A stretch of DNA of 54,249 bases from positions 1-54,249 of the forward strand of contig DAOUSN010000013.1 of NCBI GenBank assembly GCA_030627205.1. The letters run 5' to 3'. This document shows, piece after piece, positions 7,995 to 16,036 of this stretch (within the stretch, counting starts at the first letter, position 1; every line of letters begins with the position of its first letter). Origin of the DNA: Methylococcaceae bacterium. GTDB taxonomy: Bacteria; Pseudomonadota; Gammaproteobacteria; Methylococcales; Methylomonadaceae. The notes beneath the pieces are model-generated. The model was not told where the DNA came from and did no database searches. It saw nothing but the letters and a program-made list of their open reading frames with translations. Both the position numbers and the translations under genes were made by a program.

Positions 7995-8726
7995 GTGCAA
8001 AAAAATATTTTAATTACCGGAGCAGCCAAGAGAATAGGAGCTGCCTGTGCAACATTACTGCATAATCAAGGCTGTAATGTTATCTTACATTATAAAGACT
8101 CTGAGAAACAAGCGCGTCAACTTTGTGAACAATTAAATCAACAACGTGCTAATTCTGCTCAAATAATACAAACAGATTTATTAAATTTAACCGCTTTGCA
8201 ACAACTTGCTATTCAAGCAACTTCTATATGGGGAGGTATTGATGGGTTAATAAATAATGCCTCAGCTTTTTACTCACAAACTATCACTAACGTTAGTGAA
8301 GAAAATTGGGAGGAATTAATAGGTAGTAACTTAAAAGCCCCGTTTTTTTTATCACAAGCCTTAGTGACAACTTTAAGTCAACGTGAAGGCTGTATTATTA
8401 ATATTATTGATATTCATTCTGAACGTGGACTAAAAGACTACCCTGTTTATAGTATTGCAAAAGCAGGACTCGCGGCAATGACACGAATACTTGCTAAAGA
8501 ACTTGCTCCAAAAATTCGAGTTAATGGGGTTTCCCCCGGTGCAATAATATGGCCAAAAGATGAATTATCAGTAAAATATAAACAAGAAATAATCAGCAAA
8601 ATTGCATTATCACGTACTGGTGAACCGGAAGATATAGCAAAAACTGTGGCTTTTTTAATCAGTAATGCTAATTATATTACAGGACAAATTATTAGTGTTG
8701 ATGGGGGGCGGACATTATTTTGTTAA
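7995..8726 (+). CDS. Pteridine reductase-like short-chain dehydrogenase (FolM/PTR1 type)
   Basis: This 243-residue SDR carries the cofactor motif TGAAKRIG (residues 8-15); the Arg there is typical of NADPH-dependent pteridine reductases. NNASAFY, again pteridine-reductase-like, follows, then the catalytic Tyr-x3-Lys in YSIAK and the SPGAI loop. The expected reaction is reduction of dihydrofolate, dihydrobiopterin or dihydromonapterin with NADPH. The start is GTG at 7995, preceded by AAGG at 7985-7988; an ATG at 7993 is in another frame. Specificity within the SDR family cannot be proved by sequence reading. Confidence 0.75.
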   Translation: MQKNILITGAAKRIGAACATLLHNQGCNVILHYKDSEKQARQLCEQLNQQRANSAQIIQTDLLNLTALQQLAIQATSIWGGIDGLINNASAFYSQTITNVSEENWEELIGSNLKAPFFLSQALVTTLSQREGCIINIIDIHSERGLKDYPVYSIAKAGLAAMTRILAKELAPKIRVNGVSPGAIIWPKDELSVKYKQEIISKIALSRTGEPEDIAKTVAFLISNANYITGQIISVDGGRTLFC

Positions 8727-8938
8727 TAATTTACCATTAACCAGCCCTCATTCTCAATTTTAAAGTCTAAACTTAAAATTCAAGGATAACGATTGTTTAT
8801 TTTAATTTTACACACCCTATCGTTTATTTTACTGTTAAACTAGTTTTGCTAAACTATAAGATAGCTTTATTTTAGCTGGGTACGATACCTTTAAAAATAA
8901 TAAATCCAAACACCTTCAATGATTTAATCTCCGTATTT

Positions 8939-10093
8939 ATGACTACTATTAACTATATAGACACTTCTGAAAAACTAGAAAAATTATGTGAGCAAATAGC
9001 TGCTGAATCTTGGTTAGCATTAGATACCGAGTTTTTACGTGAAAAAACCTACTATCCAAAATTTTGTCTGTTACAAATCGCAACACCTAAATGGGTGGTT
9101 TGTGTTGACCCGTTAGCATTTGATAACTTAAATCCTCTCTTTGAAGCTATTTATAACCCTAATATAATTAAAGTATTCCATTCTTGCCGACAAGATTTAG
9201 AAATTTTTTATCAACTCACGGGTAAAATTCCAACGCCTTTATTTGATACCCAAATTGCAGCACCTTTATTAGGTATACAAGAAAATCCTGGTTATGCGAT
9301 GTTAGTTTCCACATTTTTAAATGTTAATCTTAACAAAGCGTATACCCGTACTGATTGGAGTTTACGTCCACTTAGTGCAGAACAATTACAATATGCTGCT
9401 GATGATGTTATTTATTTATGCCAAATTTATGAAATTATTCGTACAAAATTAACCGAATTAGAACGCTTTGATTGGTTAAAAGATGACTTTGAATCATTTA
9501 ATAACCCTGATCTTTATGATATAAAACCTGAGAATGCTTGGCTAAAAATCAAAGGTAAAAATAAATTAACCGGCAAACAATTATCTATTATCCAAAGTTT
9601 AACCTTATGGCGTGAGCGGCAAGCAAAAATAGACAATAAACCTCGAAATTGGCTTATTCGTGATGATTTATTAATAGAGCTGGCAAAATTACAGCCCTCA
9701 ACCGTTCGAGAATTGGCTAATGTCCGTAATATTAATGATCGCTTATTACGCAATCACGGAAAACATCTTTGCCAACTAATTAATGAAGCACAACAAAAAA
9801 AGGTCAGCCCTTTTAAAGATAGCCGTATTTCTTTTAAGAAAACTCCGCAACAAGAAGCAATACTGGATATATTAACCGCCATAACTAGAGTACGTGCTGA
9901 AGAAAATACGTTAAATCCAAGTATTCTTGCACCCAGAAAAGAGTTAGAAAAATTATTATTTAATGATGAAACTTGCCAATTATTAAAAGGCTGGCGTTTT
10001 GGAATGATTGGTCGTGAATTAGAGGAGTTGTTATCAGGTCAATATTCCTTAAAACTAAATAGAGAACAGATTATTATTCATAGTGTAAAATAA
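8939..10093 (+). CDS. rnd: Ribonuclease D
   Basis: This 384-residue enzyme is close to the family's usual size. The DEDD exonuclease motifs are visible: LALDTEF (Asp29, Glu31), FHSCRQDLEIF, and YAADDVIYL with the Tyr and last Asp of the DEDDy type. An HRDC domain follows (about 210-290: LTLWRERQAKIDNKPRNWL). RNase D trims the 3' ends of tRNAs and other stable RNAs. Its stop is only 3 bp from the convergent ParA-like gene, and no terminator lies between them, so the two transcripts should overlap. Confidence 0.92.
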   Translation: MTTINYIDTSEKLEKLCEQIAAESWLALDTEFLREKTYYPKFCLLQIATPKWVVCVDPLAFDNLNPLFEAIYNPNIIKVFHSCRQDLEIFYQLTGKIPTPLFDTQIAAPLLGIQENPGYAMLVSTFLNVNLNKAYTRTDWSLRPLSAEQLQYAADDVIYLCQIYEIIRTKLTELERFDWLKDDFESFNNPDLYDIKPENAWLKIKGKNKLTGKQLSIIQSLTLWRERQAKIDNKPRNWLIRDDLLIELAKLQPSTVRELANVRNINDRLLRNHGKHLCQLINEAQQKKVSPFKDSRISFKKTPQQEAILDILTAITRVRAEENTLNPSILAPRKELEKLLFNDETCQLLKGWRFGMIGRELEELLSGQYSLKLNREQIIIHSVK

Positions 10094-10096
10094 TAT

Positions 10097-10846
10097 CTAA
10101 ATCAATCTTTTTAAAATAGCCTCCCACAATGCCCGATAGGCTTCAATTGAACGACCTTTTTGAGTATAAGCACCCAATGGCATTCGTTTGATTCCCATTT
10201 TTTCTATATCACTCGCATAAGGAATAATTATATCTAATAAATCAGGATGTTGCTTACTAAATGAAGCAATAATTTCCTTGTGCATTTTTTTTCGTTGATC
10301 CGCCATTGAGAAAAAATAAATTAATTCTAAGTTTTTTAACTTATTTTTATTTTCTTTAATAAACGCTTTTAACTGATCTAAAGTTCGTAATGATAATGTT
10401 GTTGGAATCAACGGGGATAATAAAATATCAGTCGCCTCAAATATAGCTTCTGATAATAAAGAAATATTGGGTGGACAATCTAAAAAAATATACTCATATT
10501 CATCGGCTAAAGGCTGTAATAATTTTTGCAATCGTTGTGTTGGATTTTTTCGCCCATCCAAGACTAAATCCAGATTTCTAAATGAAAAATCTGCGGGTAA
10601 TAAATCCAGATAATCAAAATCCGTGCCTTTAATTAAACCATTTAGCTCACATTTACCGGAAATTAAAGTTTTACTGCCTCCTTTTACTTTTGGCTTAACC
10701 CTAAAATAATAACTGCTTGCTCCTTGAGGGTCTAGATCCCAAACTAATGTTCGGTGACTATTCTTTGCAGCAAGATAGGCTAAGTTAACGGTTGTTGAGG
10801 TTTTTCCAACCCCACCTTTTATATTATAGGTGGCAATAACTTTCAT
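10097..10846 (-). CDS. ParA/MinD-family ATPase
   Basis: This 249-residue protein opens with the deviant Walker A motif KGGVGKT (residues 10-16) and has DLDPQG near 38-43 and FLDCPP near 121. These are the ParA A', A and B motifs. Such ATPases dimerise on DNA or membrane and position a cargo. There is no ParB gene or parS-like repeat nearby and it is far too small to be plasmid-type ParA with an N-terminal HTH, so chromosome partitioning is unlikely. Its ATG overlaps the stop of the CYTH/CHAD gene (ATGA, 10843-10846), implying that the cargo system involves that protein. Confidence 0.85.
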   Translation of the reverse strand: MKVIATYNIKGGVGKTSTTVNLAYLAAKNSHRTLVWDLDPQGASSYYFRVKPKVKGGSKTLISGKCELNGLIKGTDFDYLDLLPADFSFRNLDLVLDGRKNPTQRLQKLLQPLADEYEYIFLDCPPNISLLSEAIFEATDILLSPLIPTTLSLRTLDQLKAFIKENKNKLKNLELIYFFSMADQRKKMHKEIIASFSKQHPDLLDIIIPYASDIEKMGIKRMPLGAYTQKGRSIEAYRALWEAILKRLI

Positions 10847-12390
10847 TTTCCCTTCTTAGAATTAGCTGCAAACAACGATTTAAAAATAATTTTATTAGCA
10901 GGATTATTAAATTCAGTAAAGAAACGTGCAAATTCATCACGAGCCTTACAACGTTTTTCATCTAATTTTTGTACTAAAACCCCCATATCTAAAAGCGTTG
11001 AACTAGAAACTTTTTGTTGCCGCATCATTTCGTCACTAAATAACCGTAAAGCATCTTCTTGAACTTCATAATCTTGGAAATCACCTAAAACCTCTTGAAC
11101 ACCTTTAAGAGATTTAATTAATGCTTTAATTTTATTAATAGAGTATAAATTCTGGAAAAACTCTATTAAATAGCGTAATTTCTTACAGGTTTTTCTTAAA
11201 TCATGCAATGATTGTGCAGGAGTATTTTTAGTAATAACAGCGCCTTCCTGGATAACTCGCTGGTAAACTTTCCAAATTTGAGTATCGGCTAATTGCTTTA
11301 TAGTCAGTACTTTTTTTGGTGATGTTTCTTTAGCAGGAAACTGTTTTAAATATTGTTCCCATTCTCCTAATAATATTTTATATTTTTTTGAATTTAATTT
11401 CTCAACTAAAAATTCTTGTGCTAATTTTTGTTTAACTAATAAAAAATCTTCTAACGGATTTAAATCTTCTCGCATATATTGCGGTATACTGGATTTATAA
11501 GCATCAATATTAAGTAAATACACATTCATATCCCGAGTTAAACTAGTAATACTTCCTAACCATGCAAAATATTCACTGTAATAAGTCGTTATTTCACTAG
11601 GAAAAATACGTTTAAGTTGACTTAAACCCGAACGTGTTCGTCTAATAGCAACTCTAAAATCATGTAAAAACTCAGAATCAATAGCATCTATTACACCTTG
11701 TTCATTAATTTGTATTGTTTTTAAAAGGGTTTTATAAATTCTTTTAACTGCTTTACCCGCTGGCATATCAGGATCAAACTGTAAATTTAACTTGGAACTA
11801 TAATCATTTACTTTTCGTCCTTGTAATTTTAAAGCAGCTAAAAGAATAGGCTTACGAATAACAGTCAGCGACAAACTATTAACTAATAGTTGATGTAAGT
11901 TAACCGCCGCTTTATGATAGCCCTTAATCGGCTGTATGGTTACACGACATCGAAATTGCCAATAATCTTCAATAATTAAACGAGCAACCGTTTTTTGATC
12001 ATTATTAAGAATATTCAGTTTATAAACGTTCAATTCTAGTGTGGTTAATGGTAATAATGCTCTCATTTCTAATAAATTAGCAAGCTTATAAGCTAACGCG
12101 CTTCTATTAAATTCATTAGCAAAACAAGGTACTTGGTCAATTTTAATTAAAGCAATATTATCGGCTGTTGTTGAGTTTTTTAAAATTAAAGACGAATCGT
12201 TTTTAGATTGATTAAATTCACAAAGAACATGGGCATTATAAAGTCTCCAGTCAAAGCTATCATAAAAACTTTTCTGCATATAATGCTCTGAAACTAATTT
12301 ATACTCTATTTTTTTATTTAATTTAGTAATAAATTTTTCCACATTCAAATTATCTGGAAACTCAAATGATAGTGCAATTTTAGTCATCAT
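10843..12390 (-). CDS. CYTH-like/CHAD domain protein
   Basis: This is a 515-residue protein. Residues about 1-190 are CYTH-like (SFYDSFDWRLYNAH, then LLPLTTLELNVYKL) but lack the N-terminal ExExK metal and phosphate motif, so triphosphatase activity is doubtful. Residues about 215-500 form a CHAD domain, a two-fold helical repeat with conserved His and Arg/Lys clusters (FLHDFRVAIRRTRSGL and SLHDLRKTCKKLRYLIEFF). CHAD domains bind polyphosphate and locate to polyphosphate granules in other bacteria. It is translationally coupled to the ParA-like ATPase downstream, and hppA lies 120 bp upstream on the same strand. Confidence 0.8.
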   Translation of the reverse strand: MMTKIALSFEFPDNLNVEKFITKLNKKIEYKLVSEHYMQKSFYDSFDWRLYNAHVLCEFNQSKNDSSLILKNSTTADNIALIKIDQVPCFANEFNRSALAYKLANLLEMRALLPLTTLELNVYKLNILNNDQKTVARLIIEDYWQFRCRVTIQPIKGYHKAAVNLHQLLVNSLSLTVIRKPILLAALKLQGRKVNDYSSKLNLQFDPDMPAGKAVKRIYKTLLKTIQINEQGVIDAIDSEFLHDFRVAIRRTRSGLSQLKRIFPSEITTYYSEYFAWLGSITSLTRDMNVYLLNIDAYKSSIPQYMREDLNPLEDFLLVKQKLAQEFLVEKLNSKKYKILLGEWEQYLKQFPAKETSPKKVLTIKQLADTQIWKVYQRVIQEGAVITKNTPAQSLHDLRKTCKKLRYLIEFFQNLYSINKIKALIKSLKGVQEVLGDFQDYEVQEDALRLFSDEMMRQQKVSSSTLLDMGVLVQKLDEKRCKARDEFARFFTEFNNPANKIIFKSLFAANSKKGK

Positions 12391-12510
12391 AATAGTATTT
12401 AACTTAGATATAAAGCTTTATTAATTCAAATAATTTATAAATACAAAATTATATTTTGTACTTTACTTCTGCTCCCATTTATACAGGTTATTAAGCCTTA
12501 TTCTTTCAAA

Positions 12511-14616
12511 TTATGACAATAATGGGGCAATAACTAAAGAAACAACTGCCATTAATTTAACGACAATATTTAAAGCAGGCCCTGAAGTATCTTTAAATGG
12601 ATCACCAACAGTATCCCCACAAATGGCTGCTTTATGAACATCAGAGCCTTTACCACCATACGCACCGCCTTCAATTAGTTTTTTAGCGTTATCCCAAGCA
12701 CCGCCTGCATTTGCCATAAATAATGCCATCAATACACCTGTTAATAATGAACCTGCTAATAACCCACCTAACGCATCCTTTCCTAAAATAAAACCAATTA
12801 AAACAGGAGTGGAAATAGTTACTAAACTAGGTAAAATCATTTCACGTAATGAGGCTTTTGTTGAAATTTCAATACAACGGCTTGAGTCAGGTTGTGCTTT
12901 ACCTTCCATTAAACCTGTAATTTCACGAAATTGACGGCGAACTTCTTCAACCATATCTTGTGCCGCTTTGCCGACAGAATCCATAGTCATTGCTGCCACT
13001 AGAAAAGGGACTGCCCCCCCTATAAAAAGACCTACAACAACTAAAGGATTTAATAAATCAATAGAGGATAATTTAGCGGCGGCTGCATAAGCTGAGAATA
13101 ATGCTAATGCTGTTAAAGCCGCTGATCCAATAGCAAAACCTTTACCTACAGCCGCAGTAGTATTTCCAATAGCATCCAAAGAATCGGTAATTTTACGAGT
13201 TTCCTCTCCTAATTCAGCCATTTCACTAATACCACCTGCATTATCTGCAATAGGCCCATAACCATCAACAGACATAGTAACCCCTGTTGTTGCTAACATA
13301 CCCACTGCTGCAATACCAATACCGTATAACCCTGCTGAATAATAAGCTAATAAAATAGCACAAACAATCCCTAATATAGGTAAAACTACTGAGCGCATTC
13401 CAATCCCAAGTCCTGCAATAATATTAGTCGCAGGTCCAAATTCAGAGGCTTGAGCAATACGTTCAACAGGTGCTTTTGAAGTATAATAATCAGTGACTCT
13501 ACCAATAAATACTCCTACTAATACCCCACCTAAAACCGCATAAAAAGGCCCTAAAACAGGGGTTGTTCGATCACCTAAATCAAATTGTATCCCTGCAGAA
13601 ATAACTAAAGGTAAAGCAAATAATAAAAATAATCCAGCGGCAATCCAAGTGACAGCTTCTAATGCATGAGCAGGATTAAAATCTTTAATTTTCTGCATAG
13701 AGGCCACACCCATTGCCGAGGCAATTAAACCCACAACAATAAAAGCTACAGGTAAAATTATCGCATTTATTTGCATATCAGCATCAACAAAATTAGTAGC
13801 TGATGTGGCAATCGCTATAGTTGCAATCACAGAACCTACATAAGATTCAAAGATGTCCGCTCCCATACCTGCAGTATCACCCACATTATCCCCTACATTA
13901 TCTGCAATCGTTGCAGGGTTTCTCGGATCATCCTCTGGAATTCCAGCTTCAACTTTACCGACTAAATCTGCACCTACATCAGCAGCTTTTGTATAAATAC
14001 CTCCGCCAATTCGTGCAAATAAAGCAATTGAAGAAGCACCCATTGCAAAGCCATTAAGCATCTTATAGCTTTCCATATTACTTGGGTCAACAAACATAAA
14101 TACGACACCAATACCCACCAACCCTAATGAAGCAACAGATAATCCCATCACTGAACCTCCACCAAATGCAATCATTAGTGCCGCCCCTATTCCTTCGGTA
14201 TTAGCAGCACTTGAGGTTCTTACATTTGCACGCGTTGCCGCCTCCATACCGAAAAAACCTGCTGACATCGAGCAGGCAGCTCCACCTAAAAATGCATAAG
14301 CAGTGGCAGGACTAATAAATAGATAAATTAATAATGCAACTACAACTACAAAAATAGATAAAATTCTGTATTCAGCTTTTAAAAAAACCATCGCACCTTC
14401 ATGGATTAAATCCGCGATAAGTTTCATTTTTTCAGTACCTGCTGAACACGCTAAAATTTTTCGGTAAATAAAAAAAGCAAAACCCAAGCCCACAATACCT
14501 AAAAACGGGGCAATACCTTGAAACATTTCAATATTCACGACATAGACAATTATAGAAATAATTACCCCTGTTATCGCAAATTTAGATCCTACGGTTTTAA
14601 AAACCTCAATATTCAT
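12511..14616 (-). CDS. hppA: Membrane-bound cation-pumping pyrophosphatase
   Basis: This 701-residue protein with about 16 membrane segments hydrolyses PPi and pumps H+ or Na+ outward. The active-site motifs are intact: [37 protein letters not shown] and the C-terminal [14 protein letters not shown]. At the K+-dependence site it reads [10 protein letters not shown], with Ala where K+-independent enzymes have Lys, so it should be the K+-dependent type; H+ versus Na+ is not decided. I start it at the ATG at 14616, which has GGAG at ideal spacing, rather than a TTG four codons upstream. A 9-bp hairpin lies in the leader. PPi-linked energy conservation fits methanotrophs that use PPi-dependent glycolysis. 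Confidence 0.95.
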   Translation of the reverse strand: MNIEVFKTVGSKFAITGVIISIIVYVVNIEMFQGIAPFLGIVGLGFAFFIYRKILACSAGTEKMKLIADLIHEGAMVFLKAEYRILSIFVVVVALLIYLFISPATAYAFLGGAACSMSAGFFGMEAATRANVRTSSAANTEGIGAALMIAFGGGSVMGLSVASLGLVGIGVVFMFVDPSNMESYKMLNGFAMGASSIALFARIGGGIYTKAADVGADLVGKVEAGIPEDDPRNPATIADNVGDNVGDTAGMGADIFESYVGSVIATIAIATSATNFVDADMQINAIILPVAFIVVGLIASAMGVASMQKIKDFNPAHALEAVTWIAAGLFLLFALPLVISAGIQFDLGDRTTPVLGPFYAVLGGVLVGVFIGRVTDYYTSKAPVERIAQASEFGPATNIIAGLGIGMRSVVLPILGIVCAILLAYYSAGLYGIGIAAVGMLATTGVTMSVDGYGPIADNAGGISEMAELGEETRKITDSLDAIGNTTAAVGKGFAIGSAALTALALFSAYAAAAKLSSIDLLNPLVVVGLFIGGAVPFLVAAMTMDSVGKAAQDMVEEVRRQFREITGLMEGKAQPDSSRCIEISTKASLREMILPSLVTISTPVLIGFILGKDALGGLLAGSLLTGVLMALFMANAGGAWDNAKKLIEGGAYGGKGSDVHKAAICGDTVGDPFKDTSGPALNIVVKLMAVVSLVIAPLLS

Positions 14617-14632
14617 GTAAATCTCCAATCTG

Positions 14633-14657
14633 TACCTTCATCACAACAATGAAGGTA
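14633..14657 (-). promoter_or_regulatory. Hairpin in the hppA leader
   Basis: TACCTTCAT and ATGAAGGTA form a perfect 9-bp stem with a 7-base loop. On the hppA strand it ends 10 bases or so before the GGAG ribosome-binding site. It lacks a T run on that strand, so it is more likely an operator or leader structure than a terminator; on the plus strand a T-rich tract does follow. Confidence 0.45.
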
Positions 14658-14749
14658 TATTTTTTATTATAGTTATACGAATGCTAAATTTTACAGCATT
14701 TAAAAAAAATTATGATATATGAATAATAACCTTCTGATATACCTTTAAA

Positions 14750-15307
14750 TTATTTCCATTTAATATTACAGCCGATACTCGGAATTTGTGTTGCATTGAT
14801 TACTTTATTAGCTAATAAATCGTCTAAAGCAGTACGTAAATCAACACCTGTTAAAGGTTCATTATTTTTAGGGGTTGATGCATCTAAACGACCACGATAA
14901 ACACAGTTAAGAGTTTCATTAAAAAGGTAAATATCAGGAGTGCAAGCTGCTTGATAAGCTTTAGCTACCTCTTGTGACTCATCATATAAATAGGCAACAA
15001 AAGGATTTTTCCATTCTGACATTAATTCGGTCATTTTATCAGGTGCGTCTTGAGGATAGTTGATAATATCATTAGAACTAATTGCAATAAAGTTAATACT
15101 TTGTTCAGTATAATGGTTAGCAATATCAATTAATTGTTGCTTAATATGAATCACGTATGGACAATGATTACAAATAAACATAATAACTGTTCCTTTATTA
15201 CCTTTCAAACTTTGTAAGGTAAGTATTGAATGACTTATGGTATCTATTAATTCAAAATTAGGGGCAAGTGTTCCTAAAGACATCATATTTGAAGATGTTG
15301 CACTCAT
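14750..15307 (-). CDS. Thioredoxin-like/AhpC-TSA family protein
   Basis: This 185-residue thioredoxin-fold protein has no signal peptide. The active-site motif is CNHCPYV near residue 46, a CxxC with His, followed by the family's conserved ISSND and a closing SIGCNIKWK. It belongs to the redoxin-like group often labelled alkyl hydroperoxide reductase or thioredoxin family protein; the electron donor and substrate are unknown. AGGAG before the ATG supports the start. It is oriented with hppA but separated by 133 bp. Confidence 0.8.
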   Translation of the reverse strand: MSATSSNMMSLGTLAPNFELIDTISHSILTLQSLKGNKGTVIMFICNHCPYVIHIKQQLIDIANHYTEQSINFIAISSNDIINYPQDAPDKMTELMSEWKNPFVAYLYDESQEVAKAYQAACTPDIYLFNETLNCVYRGRLDASTPKNNEPLTGVDLRTALDDLLANKVINATQIPSIGCNIKWK

Positions 15308-15462
15308 TTTTTTCTCCTCAGAGTTTTGTTTTTTATTATAAAATAGTGAATCACAATCATTAAGTATAATGTGATACGCTTTTTAATGGTAGTTAGGAGG
15401 CTAGTTTTTTGATAGGATTGGAAGATCAGATGAAATATTTATAGTTAACACTACTAAACAAA

Positions 15463-16035
15463 CTATATTGGTTGTACGACAAATAGTTGTGGTGCTTTTG
15501 CTGTCGGTCGTGAACTATGAATAATTTTAACACTAAAATTTGTCGATAGTTGTTGACACCAGTTCTTTACCTGAAGAGTTTCTTCGCTACCACCTTGGTG
15601 TCCTGGATAGGCTAAAATGGTAATAATAGCAGTGGGAGCAAGTAATGAAACTGCCGTATTTAATGCTGATAACGTTGTATCACTGGACGTTATCACTTGC
15701 TTATTAGAATAAGGTAAATAACCAAGATTAAACATGACAGCTTTAATATTTCCTTTATCTTTATTAGTAATATACGCCTGCATATTTTCATGCCCAGCAT
15801 AAATTAAGTTGAGATTACCCTTTAAACCTGCCTGCTGGATTCGTCTCCTAGTTGCTATTATTGCTATCTGCTGTATATCAAAGCTATAGACCAAACCAGA
15901 CGGGGCAACTTGTTCGGCTAAAAACAAGCTATCATGCCCATTACCACAAGTCGCATCAACCACAGAATCTCCATTATGGATAAAAGGTTTTAAAAGATTA
16001 TGTGCTTGCTGGGGTAAGGAAAGTGATTTAGACAT
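15463..16035 (-). CDS. rRNA-methylase-like SAM-dependent methyltransferase (YtqB family)
   Basis: This 190-residue protein has the class I SAM-binding motif VVDATCGNGHDSLFLA (about 32-47), followed by VYSFDIQ and a catalytic-region FNLGYLP that resembles the NPPY/NLGY loop of the rRNA methylase (PF06962) family. It closes with a YPGHQGG stretch. The substrate is uncertain. I start it at 16035 (MSKSLSLPQ) rather than at earlier in-frame codons because that codon lies directly after the stop of the upstream kinase gene, making it the last gene of a yfiR-kinase-methylase operon. Confidence 0.78.
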   Translation of the reverse strand: MSKSLSLPQQAHNLLKPFIHNGDSVVDATCGNGHDSLFLAEQVAPSGLVYSFDIQQIAIIATRRRIQQAGLKGNLNLIYAGHENMQAYITNKDKGNIKAVMFNLGYLPYSNKQVITSSDTTLSALNTAVSLLAPTAIITILAYPGHQGGSEETLQVKNWCQQLSTNFSVKIIHSSRPTAKAPQLFVVQPI

Positions 16036-16036
16036 T

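Noticed and set aside
13821..14057. Plus-strand ORF rich in Leu, His and Gln
   Set aside because: It is antisense to the conserved pyrophosphatase active-site region.
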